Assembly: GCA_026018925.1 (NCBI GenBank)
Contig: JAKSZU010000271.1
Span: 124,001 to 188,000, forward strand
DNA: 64,000 nucleotides
Direction of reading: 5' to 3'
Origin: Tupaia tana
Lineage: Eukaryota; Chordata; Mammalia; Scandentia; Tupaiidae
The position numbers were made by a program, and so were the translations under genes. The notes below the pieces were generated by a model, which was not told where the DNA came from, made no database searches, and saw nothing but the letters and a program-made list of their open reading frames with translations. Positions 38,201-49,705 of this stretch are shown piece by piece (position 1 is the stretch's first letter; every line of letters begins with the position of its first letter).

Positions 38201-41200
38201 GTAGGTAGCCAGGATCTCCTTGAGGCGGTTTTGTGTTTTATTTCTCTTGAACCCCCTGCATTCTCTTGTTAACACCTAGCTCTCCTTCTCCCCCCAGACT
38301 TTCCGTGCCTCCCAGCAGGCAATAGGCTCTCCTGCAAGCCCCTGGCCAGCAAGGGATACTGAGGGAGGGTCACCTTTGACCCCACCCCACTTCCAGACCC
38401 CCAGGCCCCAGACTCCACCTTCTAGGTAGGTAGCCAGGATCTCCTTGAGGCCGTTTTGTGTTTCTTTTTTTCTTGAACCCCCTGCATTCTCTTGTTAACA
38501 CCTAGCTCTTCTTCTCCACCAGACTTTCCGTGCCTCCCAGCAGGCAATAGGCTCTCCTGCAAGCCCCTGGCCAGCTAGGGATACTGAGGGAGGGTCACCT
38601 CTGACCCCCACCCCACTTCCAGACCCCCAGGCCCCAGACTCCACCTTCTAGGTAGGTAGCCCGGATCGCCTTGAGGCGGTTTTGTGTTTTTTTCTCTTGA
38701 ACCCCCTGCGTTCTCTTGTTAACACCTTGCTCTCCTTCTCCCCCCAGACTTTCCGTTCCTCCCAGCAGGCAATAGGCTCTCCTGCAAGCCCCTGGGCAGC
38801 AAGGGATACTGACGGAGGGTCACCTCTGACCCTCACCCACTTCCAGACCCCCAGGCCCCAGACTCCACCTTCTAGGTAGGTAGCCAGGATCTCCTTGAGG
38901 CGGTTTTCTGTTTTTTTTCTCTTGAACCCCCTGCATTCTCTTGTTAACACCTAGCTCTCCTTCTACCCCAGGCTTTCCGTGTCTTCCAGCAGGCAATAGG
39001 CTCTCCTGCAAGCCCTTGGCCAGCAAGGGATACTGAGGGAGGGTCACCTCTGACCCCCACCCCACTTCCAGACCCCAAGGCCCCAGACTCCACCTTCTAG
39101 GTAGGTAGCCAGGATCTCCTTGAGGCGGTTTTGTGTTTTTTTTTTCTCTTGAACCCCTTGCATTCTCTTTTTAACACCTAGCTCTCCTTCTCCCCCCAGA
39201 CTTTCCGTTCCTCCCAGCAGGCAATAGGCTCTCCTGCAAGCCCCTCGCTAGCAAGGGATACTGAGGGAGGGTCACCTCTGACCCCCACCCCACTTCCAGA
39301 CCCCAGGCCCCAGAGTCCACCTTCTAGGTATGTAGCCAGGATCTCCTTGAGGCGGTTTTGTGTATTTTTTCTCTTGAACCCCCTGCGTTCTCTTGTTAAC
39401 ACCTAGCTCTCCTTCTCCCCCCAGACTTTCCGTGCCTCCCAGCAGGCAATAGGGTCTCCTGCAAGCCCCTGGCCAGCGAGGGATACTGAGGGAGGGTCAC
39501 CTCTGACCCCCACCCCACTTCCTGACCCCCAGGCCCCAGACTCCACCTTCTATGTAGGTAGCCAGGATCTCCTTTAGGCGGTTTTGTGTTTTATTTCTCT
39601 TGAACCCCCTGCATTCTCTTGTTATCACCTAGCTCTCCTTCTCCCCCTAGACTTTCCGTGCCTCCCAGCAGGAAATAGGCTCTCCTGCAAGCCCCTGGCC
39701 AGCAAGGGATACTGAGGGAGGGTCACCTCTGAGCCCCACCCCACTTCCAGACCCCCAGGCCCCAGACTCCACCTTCTAGGTAGGTAGCCAAGATCTCCTT
39801 GAGGCAGTTTTGTGTTTTATTTCTCTTGAACCCCCTGCATTCTCTTGTTAACACCTAGCTCTCCTTCTCCCCCCAGACTTTCCGTGCCTCCCAGCAGGCA
39901 ATAGGCTCTCCTGCAATCCCCTGGCCAGCAAGGGATACTGGGGGTGGGTCACCTCTGACCCCCACCCCACTTCCAGACCCCCAGGACCCAGACTCCACCT
40001 TCTAGGTAGGTAGCCAGGATCTTCTTGAGGCGGTTTTGTGTTTTTTTTTCTCTTGAACCCCTTGCATTCTCTTGTTAACACCTAGCTCTCCTTCTCCCCC
40101 CAGACTTTCCGTGCCTCCCAGCAGGCAATAGGCTCTCCTGCAAGCCCCTGGCCAGCAAGGGATACTGAGGGAGGGTCACCTCTGACCCCAACCCCACTTC
40201 CAGACCCCCAATCCGTAGACTCCACCCTCTAGGTAGGTAGCAAGGTTCTGCATGAGGCGGTTTTGTGTTTTTTTTCTCTTGAACCCCCTGTATTCTCTTG
40301 TTAACACCTAGCTCTCCTTCTCCCCCCAGAATTTCCGTGCCTCCCAGCATGCAATAGGCTCTCCTGCAAGCTTCTGGCTGGCAAGGAATACTGAGGGAGT
40401 GTCACCTCTGACCCCCACCCCACTTCCAGACCCCCAGGCCCCAGACTCCACCTTCTAGGTAGGTAGCCAGGATCTCCTTGAGGCGGTTTTGTGTTTTATT
40501 TCTCTTGAACCCCCTGCATTCTCTTGTTAACACCTAGCTCTCCTTCTCCCCCCAGACTTTCCGTGCCTCCCAGCAGGCAATAGGTCTCCTGCAAGCCCCT
40601 GGCCAGCAAGGGATACTGAGGGAGGGTCACCTCTGACCCCCACCCCAGTTCCAGACCCCCAGGCCCCAGACTCCACCTTCTAGGTAGGTAGCCAGTATCT
40701 CCTTGAGGCGGTTTTGTGTTTTATTTCTCTTGAACCCCCTGCATTCTCTTGTTAACACCTAGCTCTCCTTCTTCCCCCAGACTTTCCGTGCCTCCCAGCA
40801 GGCAATAGGCTCTCCTGCAAGCCCCTGGCCAGCAAGCGATACTGAGGGAGGGTCACCTCTGACCCCCACCCCACTTCCAGATCCCCAGGCCCCAGAGTCC
40901 ACCTTCTAGGTAGGTAGCCAAGATCTCCTTGAGGCGGTTTTGTGTTTTTTTTCTCTTGAACCCCCTGCATTCTCTTGTTAACACCTAGCTCTCCTTTTCC
41001 TCCTAGACTTTCCGTGCCTCCCGGCAGGCAATAGGCTCTCCTGCAAGCCCCTGGCCAGCAAGGGATACTGAGGGAGGGTCACCTCTGAGCCCCACCCCAC
41101 TTCCAGACCCCCAGGCCCCAGACTCCACCTTCTAGGTAGGTAGCCAAGATCTCCTTGAGGCGGTTTTGTGTTTTATTTCTCTTGAACCCCCTGCATTCTC

Positions 41201-41589
41201 TTGTTAACACCTAGCTCTCCTTCTCCCCCCAGACTTTCCATGCCTCCCAGCAGGCAATAGGCTCTCCTGCAATCCCCTGGCCAGCAAGGGATACTGGGGG
41301 TGGGTCACCTCTGACCCCCACCCCACTTCCAGACCCCCAGGCCCCAGACTCCACCTTCTAGGTAGGTAGCCAGGATCTCCTTGAGGCGGTTTTGTGTTTT
41401 TTTTTTCTCTTGAACCCCTTGCATTCTCTTGTTAACACCTAGCTCTCCTTCTCCCCCCAGACTTTCCGTGCCTGCCAGCAGGCAATAGGCTCTCCTGTAA
41501 GCCCCTGGCCAGCAAGCGATACTGAGGGAGGGTCACCTCTGACCCCCACCCCACTTCCAGACCCCCAATCCGTAGACTCCACCCTCTAG

Positions 41590-41686
41590 GTAGGTAGCCA
41601 GGTTCTGCATGAGGCGGTTTTGTGTTTTTTTTCTCTTGAACCCCCTGTATTCTCTTGTTAACACCTAGCTCTCCTTCTCCCCCCAG
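41590..41686 (+). other. Intron-like 97-bp linker (last of about 72)
   Basis: It starts GTAGGTAGCC after CTAG and contains TTGTTAAC (branch-point-like TTAAC about 26 nt before the end). It has a CTCTCCTTCTCCCCCC pyrimidine tract and ends in AG before ACTTTCC. Deleting it leaves CTAG/ACTTTCC, the junction seen in the short units. The splice interpretation is inference from sequence. Confidence 0.7.
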
Positions 41687-41733
41687 ACTTTCCGTGCCTC
41701 CCAGCAGGCAATAGGTTCTCTTGCAAGCCTCTG

Positions 41734-42111
41734 GCGAAATTGCGTGCCATGCTAATGCGCGACGCGCAACTTTTTCTTTATTTTTCTGTCTTGTCTTTCC
41801 TTTCGTTCCATATTGTCCTCTCCTCCTTATTTTTTACCATGCCAGAGAGACTAGACAGGTCTAGAATCATATATCTGAAATTTCCTTGGAAGGTAAGTTT
41901 CTCTGGGATCCTCCCTAGTACTGATCCCCTTTGAAAAAGGAGATACTGCTTGTTAGACTCTTCTGTAGAGTTCCCCTCCTGAAAACACATTGGTAGAAAC
42001 AACAGAAGGGAGACTTCAACAAACAGCTATTCCCATCAAAAAGGAAAGACTCTTACTTCTCGTGGGACAACAGTTCTCCCTAGAGGTCTTTAAAAGGGAA
42101 GTAATCTTCCA
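41734..42111 (+). promoter_or_regulatory. Unique L1 5' UTR between array and ORF1
   Basis: The region opens with a CpG-dense patch containing the near-perfect palindrome TGCGCGACGCGCA (41,756-41,768) next to ATGCTAAT. A strong 5' splice site, GAAG/GTAAGT, lies at 41,892/41,893. With the last linker's acceptor it would define a 206-nt exon (41,687-41,892). The ORF1 start is at 42,112. Confidence 0.7.
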
Positions 42112-43069
42112 ATGGCTAAAAGTAGAAAAAGAGCCTCAGGTCTGAATAAACAAGAAAATATGTCTCCAACAAAGGAAAATGCCCCTCCATGTCTCGTAAA
42201 TATTGAGGACGTTACCAAAATGACAGACACAGAATTTCGAACATTCATGGTGACCAAATTCTGTGAATTGGAAAAAAAAAGAGACAATGAACTACAGGAA
42301 ATTAGGAAGTCCTTCCAGTATATGAAAGAAGAAATGGATACTCTGAGAAAGAATCAGGTGGAACTATTAGAGATAAAGTCTATACTACAAGAAATAAAAA
42401 ACTTTCTGGAAAGTATTAAGAGCCGATTAGACCATGCTGAAGATCGAATCTCTGATGTAGAAGATAAAACCTCTGATCTAGAAAAAAACTACAAAAAGAT
42501 CGAGAAAATAACTAAAAAACATGAGGATAATATACGAGAAATACTAGACTCTATTAGACGCCCAAACATCAGAATAATCGGCATCCCAGAAGGTGAAGAA
42601 ACTAATAGCGGAATGGAAAATCTATTCCATGACATCTTGGAAGAAAATTTCCCAAGCCTAGAGGCACCGAACCATCCGGACCCAAGAAATACAAAGGACC
42701 CCAAATAGAATCAACCCCAGAAGATCTTCCCCAAGGCAGATCTTAGCCAGGCTGTCTAACGTCACAGAAAAAGACATGATACTAAAACTGGCAAGAGAGA
42801 AACGAGAAATAACTTACAAAGGCCATCCCATAAGACTAACACCAGACCTCTCATCAGAAACAATGCAAGCAAGAAAAGAATGGGAAGACATACTGAAAGT
42901 GTTAAGAGAGAAACAATTTCAGTCAAGACTATTATACCCTGCAAGATTATCCTTCAGTTGGGAAAAAAAGATTAAAATCTTCTCAGACAAACAAAACCTG
43001 AAAGAATTTGCCAACACCAGACCAGCTCTTCAAGAAATCCTGAGGAAAGTACTGTTCCAGGAAAACTAA
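42112..43069 (+). pseudogene. L1 ORF1 (RNA-binding chaperone), one frameshift
   Basis: The open frame runs 42,112-42,708: a basic N terminus (MAKSRKRASG), a coiled coil (about residues 55-140) and RRM-like RRPNIRIIGIPEGEE. The frame then shifts near 42,665-42,680. The C-terminal domain continues in the +1-related frame (NRINPRRSSPR, YKGHPIRL, LYPARLSFSW) to the stop after VLFQEN at 43,067-43,069. L1 ORF1p is a trimeric nucleic-acid chaperone that binds its own RNA. With the shift, the product would lose the C-terminal domain. It lies 44 bp upstream of ORF2, the usual L1 spacing. Confidence 0.93.
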
Positions 43070-43113
43070 AGCCGCAACAGCCAGAAACAAAGAAATAACA
43101 GGCAACTAAGACA

Positions 43114-46100
43114 ATGGCTAACTTAAATGTCGGTACAGATCCTGTAACATCGATAATAACATTGAATGTTAATGGGTTAAATTCTCCAATCAAGAGACAC
43201 AGACTGGCTGAATGGATAAAAAAACAGAAACCCTCTATCTGTTGCCTACAAGAAACCCACCTCATGGAAAAAGACATACATAGACTGAAAGTGAAGGGTT
43301 GGAAAAAGGTTTTCCATGCAGTTGGGAACCAAAAAAGAGCTGGAGTTGCGATACTAATTTCTGACAAAATAGGCTTTAAAACAAAAAGTGTCCGAAGAGA
43401 CAAAGAAGGGCACTATATCATAGTAAAAGGCTCTATAGATCGAGAAGATATAACGCTTATTAATATCTATGCTCCTAACACAGGAGCACCCAAATATGTG
43501 AAGGAAAGATTGTTAGATCTGAAAGGGGAGATAGACTGCAACACACTAATTGTTGGAGATCTCAACACCGCATTATCCCCTCTGGACAGATCATCTAGGC
43601 AAAAAATAGGTAGAGAGATCAAGGATCTAAATGATACCATCAATCAATTGGACTTAACAGACATCTATAGAACTTTCCACCCAAAAACCACAAGATATAG
43701 TTTTTTCTCACCCCGACATGGAACTTTCTCGAAGATTGACCACATCACAGGACACAAAGCAAGCCTCTGCAGATTCAGAGGCATAGAAACTATTTCCAGC
43801 ATCTTCTCTGACCATGATGGAATTAAACTTGAGTTTAATTTCAAGAGAAATCCTCAAAAATACCTAAAAACATGGAAACTAAATAACCTACTCCTGAATG
43901 ACTCCACTATTACCGAAGAATTAAAGTCCGAAATCAAAAGATTCATGGAAGCCAATGACAATGAAGATACAAGTTTCCATAATCTTTGGGACACTGCCAA
44001 AGCAGTCATAAGAGGGAAGTTCATAGCAATTAGTGCACATAAGAGGAAGACAGAGAAAAGGCTAATGGATCACCTAACATCAAGCCTTAGAGAATTGGAA
44101 AAGTAACAGCAAAAAAATCCAAAAAATTACAGGAGAAAGGAAATAATAAAGATCCGAGCAGAAATAAATGAAATAGAAAATAAACGTACTATACAGAAAG
44201 TAAGTGAAAGCAAAAGCTGGTTCTTTGAAAGGATAAACAAAATTGATACCCCACTAGCGAGACTTATTAAGAAGAAGAGAGAAAGGAACCAGGTGAATCA
44301 AATCTGCAATGAGGCTGGTAACATAACAACAGACATAGTAGAAATTCAAAACATCATTAGAGGATACTTTGAACATCTATACGCTAAGAAACAAGATAAT
44401 CTGGATGAGATGGACAAATTCCTGGACAAATATAATCTACCAAGAATAAGCCAGGAAGAAATAGAAAGTCTGAATAGGCCCATAACAAGCCAGGAGATTG
44501 AATCAGTAATAAGTAACCTCCCAACAAAGAAAAGCCCTGGCCCCGATGGATTCACCTCTGAATTCTACAAAACTTTCAAAGAAGAGTTAACTCCCATTCT
44601 GCTCAAATTATTTCTAAAGATCCAAAAGGGTGAATCTCTCCCTAATTCATTCTATGAAGCCTCTGTCACCCTCATCCTCAAAACAGATAAGGACAGGACA
44701 AGGAAGGAAAACTATAGACCAATATCACTGATGAACATAGACTCAAAGATTCTCAACAAGATACTAGCAAATCGTATTCAACAACTTATACAGAAGATCA
44801 TACACCATGATCAGGTAGGCTTTATTCCAGGAATGCAAGGTTGGTTCAACATACGCAAAACCATAAATGTAATACACCATATTAATAGGAAGAAAGACAA
44901 AAACCATATGGTCATATCGATTGACACAGAAAAAGCATTTGATAAGATACAACATCCCTTCATGATCAAGACTCTTAGCAAAATTGGCATAGAAGGGCCA
45001 TTTCTCAATACAATAAAAGCCATCTATGAAAAACCCATAGCGAACATCATCCTGAATGGAGAAAAGCTGAAAGCTTTCCCACTAAACACAGGAACAAGAC
45101 AAGGATGCCCACTTTCTCCTCTCCTTTTCAATATAGTACTGGAAGTCCTCGCCAACGCAATCAGAAAAGAGGAAAAAATAAAGGGCATTCGAGTAGGAAA
45201 AGAAGAGTGAAACTCTCTCTATTTGCAGATGACATGATTGTATACATAGAAGACCCAATGGTCTCCATGGAAAAACTACTGGAAGTAATACATGAATTCA
45301 GTACATTTGCAGGATATAAAATCAATATAGAGAAATCGATAGCATTTCTATATACGAATAACAGGCAGACTGAGATAGAACTGAAAAAACTTATTCCGTT
45401 TACCATAGCCACTAAAAGTATAAGATATTTAGGAATAAATCTAACCAAAGGAGTTAAAGACCTCCACTAGGAAAACTATGAGAAGGTAAAAAAAGAAATT
45501 GAAAATGACACAAAAAAATGGAAGGACATCCCATGTTCATGGATTGGAAGAGTTAATATAATCAAAATGGCAATTCTACCCAAATTAATCTACCTATTTA
45601 ATGCAATGCCAATCAAAGTACCAGACACATTCTTCACAGATCTAGAAAAGACAATCTTAAAATTTGTCTGGAATCATAAAAGACTCCGTATTGCCAAAGC
45701 ACTTCTACACAAGAAGAATGGAGTGGGTGGCATCTCAATCCCCGATCCAAAAATATATTTCAAAGCTGTGGTAATAAAGACAGCATGGTATTGGCACAGA
45801 AACAGACATGTGGACCAATGGAACAGAATAGAGTCCCCAGAAATAAGTGCCCAAACATACAGTCAACTGATCTTTGACAAGGGGTACCAGTCAATCCAGT
45901 GGGAAAATGAAAGCCTCTTCAGCAAGTGGTGCTGGAGAAACTGGACTTCCACTTGCAGAAAGATGAATCTGAACCCCTACCTCTCTCCTTTGACAAGAAT
46001 CAAGTCAAGGTGGATCAAGGATCTAAATCTAAGACCTCAAACTATAAAGCTGCTCCTGGAGAATGCTGGGGAAACTCTGGGAGACATTGGTGTAGGGAAA

Positions 46101-46969
46101 GACTTCCTAAAGAAGACACTCAAAGCAGAGTCCATCGTCCACAAAATAGACAAGTGGGATTACATCAGACTAAGAAGTTTCTGCATGGCCAAAGACACAG
46201 TAGTTAGTGTGAATCGACAGCCCTCAGAATGGGAAAATATTTTTGTAAATGTTGCATCAGATAAGGGACTGATAACCAGGATACACAAGGAACTAAAAAA
46301 GGTGTTTGGAAAAAAGATGATCAACCCTATTAAAAGATGGGAGAAGGAGATGAAGAAAACACTCTCTAAAGATGACATACGAATGGCCAAAAGGCATATG
46401 AAAAAATGTTCAACCTCCCTCATCGTAAGGGAAATGCAGATAAAAACAACAATGAGGTACCACCTAACCCCAGTCAGATTGTCTAATATTAAAAAAACAA
46501 AAAATGATAAGTGTTGGCGGGGGTGTGGTGAAAGGGGAACTCTTTTACACTGCTGGTGGGAATGTAGATTGGTCCAACCACTGTGGAGAATAATTTGGAG
46601 ATTCCTCAAAAATCTACAGATAGATCTGCCATATGATCCAGAGATCCCACTCCTCGGTATCTACCCAAAGGACAGAGAATTCTTCATTGGAAAAGTGCTT
46701 GCACATCGATGTTTATTGCGGCACTATTCACAATTGCTAAGTCATGGAACCAACCCAGATGTCCCCGTATGGAGGAATGGATTGAAAAACTGTGGCACAT
46801 ATACTCTATGGAATACTACTCAGCCATAAAAACCAACAGAGCCCTGGCTTTTGACAGAAAGTGGAAGAATATGGAAGATGTACTGCTGAGTGAGGCAAGC
46901 CAGACTATGAAGGAGAGACATTGTATGTCCCCACTTAACATATACCGTTTGTCTGCTTTCTATGTCTGA
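43114..46969 (+). pseudogene. L1 ORF2 (endonuclease-reverse transcriptase), disrupted
   Basis: The N-terminal apurinic-type endonuclease is open (43,114-44,106), with [24 protein letters not shown] and a SDHDGIK-type end; an in-frame TAA sits at 44,104-44,106. RT follows in the same frame: [39 protein letters not shown] and [15 protein letters not shown] frameshift near 45,195-45,210 moves FADDMIVY to another frame. TAG at 45,468-45,470 interrupts that frame, which then reopens through 46,829 and includes the Cys-rich C-terminal region. A last shift near 46,660-46,710 leads to the ending [13 protein letters not shown] and the stop at 46,967-46,969. It cannot make full-length protein. Confidence 0.94.
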
Positions 46970-47247
46970 AACTGATTGACTAACAGTTGAACAAACACAA
47001 GAGATGGGTGTGAATGTCAGATGAGGTGTATGTGGAGGAGTGGGGCCCAACGAAAGACATTTAGAGAAGGGATACAGAGGTAGAGCATTGACGGGATGGG
47101 GAGGTGTGGTGTTATCTGTTGAAGATATTTCGATCGGCGGGTCTGGGGAGAAATGTTCACATATCGAAATGGTCTCATTGTAAGCCAAACAATATGATTG
47201 AAAGTATATACAAAAATAAATAAATAAATAAATTAAAAAAAAAAAAA
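46970..47247 (+). other. L1 3' UTR and first A-rich tail
   Basis: A GA-rich 3' UTR (GGGGCCCAACGAAAGACATT, GATGGGGAGGTG) ends with GTAAGCCAAACAATATGATT, (AATA)n and an A-run at about 47,233-47,247. Its reverse complement explains the 12,546-12,798 insertion. Confidence 0.85.
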
Positions 47248-47419
47248 GATATAGCAAACAAGAAATGGTTAATTATTTTTTGACAATAACACATTTGGTA
47301 ATCTCCATGATCAAGCCAATCAATATACAGTGTATTCTGGATGAAAAATCTCATTTTGTATACTGTAATGATGTACAGTGAATTAATATAAATAAATAAA
47401 TTAAAAAAATAATAAAAAA
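47248..47419 (+). other. Probable L1 3' transduction with second A-tail
   Basis: About 170 bp of non-L1-like sequence lies between the first A-tail and a second A-rich end (AATAAATAAATTAAAAAAATAATAAAAA...). D2 begins immediately afterwards. This is the signature of read-through past the L1 poly(A) signal. A nested insertion of another short element is the alternative, because GTACAGTGAATTAATATAAATAAAT resembles an L1-tail variant. Confidence 0.6.
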
Positions 47420-47579
47420 AAAAGTGAGTGGTACATATATGAAGAAATCGTCTGTAAACCTCCTGTGATACTTGTCTTCAGAGCTCTTATATGCATATCT
47501 AGAATTATTATTTATGTTATCACTTCACAGAGTTACTCAGCATTTGATGTGTACACAGCACTATCAAAATAAAAAGTAG

Positions 47580-47847
47580 GGGGGCCAGAAGCTGGCGTAA
47601 TGGCTATGTCACTGGACTCCCACGTAGTCGACAGCAGTTTGAGTCTCGGACCCAGTGGCTTAAATTCAGGCCAGGTGCATGTGTGTACATGGCCAAAAAC
47701 CTGAGAGGAGAATGGAGGAGAAGCGATTGTGGTGTGGTCTTCCTCCCTGGGGGATAATTTCTTTCTTTTTGTCTCTCTGTCTTTCTGGTGAGTGCACGCA
47801 CCCTATAATGAAAACCTCTCCCAAAAAAGAAAAATAATAAAAATTTT
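47580..47847 (+). mobile_element. tRNA-derived SINE in D2
   Basis: Counterpart of the D1 SINE at 13,769. TGGCGTAATGG and GTTTGAGTCTC mark the internal promoter boxes. AAAAAGTAG duplications flank it (47,571-47,579 and about 47,849-47,857). Confidence 0.85.
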
Positions 47848-48334
47848 AAAAAAGTAGATAAAAATCACATTCTGTGATATTTTCCTGTTTTCCATAGATG
47901 AATACCTATCTGTATTAATAGACATTTATCTAAGTGAAAACACAGTAGACGGCTTATTGCACAGTGATAACAATGATGATGACTGTGTGATAGAATCATT
48001 TTCAAATGTCTTTCCTTTTATCCTCTATTTTCTTAACTTTTAAACACTGACTATGCATTAGGTACATAATTCTTTTTAAGGTCAAAGAGCACTTACTTTG
48101 ATGGTGATCTGTTCCTGCTTATATAAAAACTAAGAAAAGTGCCACCACCTTCATTTACATTGTTCAGCTCCATCCACATTTATGCAAACCACCTTAATCT
48201 GTCTATGACCACCAAGACCCTGGGAAGGTCCTAAGGGTGTCAATGTTACCAGCTAAAATGAATGTATTCACTAATCTTTTCATAGGAACAAGTAGACAGC
48301 AGTAGATATTTGTGACTGCCTTTGTGCATGTAAT

Positions 48335-48600
48335 TTTTTTTTAGGTAATACTGATAGGGAAAGTGCACTCTTCATAAAGGCACTGAGAGAGACCAAGAAA
48401 AATGAAAGAAATTGAGAAATCATGCCACCACTGATATGTCTATAATGCCAGTTCTTCTCCATTTTCCTCTTTAGATTTTGGATAAACCAGCCCACAGCTC
48501 AGCATGTTTCATGTTTATCAAACTCCCAGGTCTGGGAATCAAACCTTGGATGAGTGGGATCCAACTGACTTAATTATTTATCAGGCCACTCAAGTGACCT
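48335..48600 (-). mobile_element. Older SINE, minus strand, in D2
   Basis: Same element as 14,529-14,800 in D1: T-run, then AAAGTGCACTCTTCATAAAGG and the inverted SINE body. Confidence 0.65.
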
Positions 48601-49044
48601 GACAGTAGCTGATTTTTCACTTTTCAAAAATTATTTCACCACTTAGAGCCTCCTGTTTCTACAGAACCATGAAGAGTAGACTCTAGATTGTTTAACATGG
48701 CTAATGAAAATCCACAGACTCTGAGAAACACAGAATACGTCAGCCAAGAGGAAATACAGAGAATCTCTCAAATAGTTTCCTGAGATGAAAACTACACTGC
48801 TCCAAATCTCCAGGTAGTCTTCTCAGTACTGCTAGCTGCCAACAGCTATACTATGAAACACAGGAACGGAGACTATGGGAACGCAGTGAATAGATAAGCC
48901 TAAATAGGTACAATCTTATGGTCAGACTGAAATTTTGGTTGCCAGTCAAAAATTAGAACCACATTTGGAATTTTACAATCCAATTCAAGTCAAGTAAGGC
49001 AATGGAGTGTTACAAGCATGGCCAAGACAGTGAGCGCACTATAA

Positions 49045-49130
49045 AAAAAAATTCTGTCACATTGTAAGCCAGATAATATGACTGAATATATATAAATAAA
49101 TTAATTAATTAACTAAAAAAAAGAAATCCT
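49045..49130 (+). mobile_element. L1 3'-terminal fragment in D2
   Basis: CACATTGTAAGCCAGATAATATGACTGAATATATATAAATAAATT... with an A-rich tail. Counterpart of 15,235-15,340. Confidence 0.6.
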
Positions 49131-49705
49131 GTCAGAGACCAACAAAACCTGCTACCAGGCCTGCCCCAGACTACATATCTAGAATCTACAATAGCATCAC
49201 TGGGTCCAGAATGAGCAAACTATCTTGGTAGGAGTATACATGACAATCTAGTTTTATCCTAGAATGATAAACATATCTTAGGAAATAAATGCTATCCTGC
49301 CTTCCCATGCTCCCCCCATTTTTTCTTCAAAATAGTCCATCAAAATTGTACCCCTCAGGAATATCCTTTGCTGTCTTGTCAAAAACCCAGAAAATTTGAC
49401 TAATTTGTTTTTCAGCTAGAAGTCTTCTACACCAAACAAGACAGACACTTTGTAAAACCAGCGAAATGGCTGTACTCAGCTACTCCTTAGGGGAGATAAA
49501 CAGATCAACAGATTCTTTTCTAATTTAGGTAATTTTCACAATTCAAGGATACTGCTGAATAAGAGCAAATGTAAGATAATTTTCAGGTCACTGGGGTTAA
49601 GAGTTATTTTGGAAGACAATTTTGTGTCAATAGGCTCTTAATATTCGGAGATAAGGCACTAAGGGCTCATTCAAAGTACAAGATTAGCCTTGGATACTTC
49701 CATTA

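Larger units (their letters stand above)
20795..41733 (+). repeat. L1 5' UTR monomer array: ~108 cores of 129 bp, ~72 with a 97-bp linker
   Basis: The core unit runs from ACTTTCCGTGCCTCCC through CAGCAAGGGATACTGAGG and CACCTCTGACCCCCACCCC to CCACCTTCTAG (129 bp). In most units a 97-bp block follows: GTAGGTAGCC...GAGGCGGTTTTGTG, T-run, TTGTTAACACCTAG, CTCTCCTTCTCCCCCCAG. This makes a 226-bp long unit. Counts are mine by eye. The array begins in mid-unit at D1 and ends in mid-unit at CTCTGGC before the unique 5' UTR. The long minus-strand open frames arise because 129 is divisible by three and are not treated as genes. Confidence 0.93.
20795..47419 (+). mobile_element. L1 retrotransposon with giant monomer array (26.6 kb)
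   Basis: One + strand L1: tandem monomers 20,795-41,733, unique 5' UTR 41,734-42,111, ORF1 42,112-43,069, ORF2 43,114-46,969, 3' UTR to 47,247, then about 170 bp of extra sequence ending in a second A-rich tail. D1 abuts the 5' end and D2 abuts the 3' tail. ORF1 has one frameshift; ORF2 has two stops and two frameshifts, so it cannot move itself. Monomer-type 5' UTRs are known from mouse L1s, where they act as promoters. An array this long most likely expanded after insertion by unequal exchange. Confidence 0.9.

Noticed and set aside
20836-41000. Dozens of minus-strand open frames up to 306 codons encoding repeats such as LARGLQESLLPAGRHGKS
   Set aside because: They follow from the 129-bp core being divisible by three and lacking minus-strand stops. 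They break wherever the 97-bp linker occurs, and they lie antisense to an L1 5' UTR.
20795-41733. Independent satellite DNA or a CRISPR-like array
   Set aside because: The array ends directly in an L1 5' UTR and ORF1, has the L1 orientation, and its units have no spacer structure. L1 promoter monomers explain it better.
43114-46969. L1 as a currently active element
   Set aside because: ORF1 has a frameshift and ORF2 has two stops and two frameshifts.
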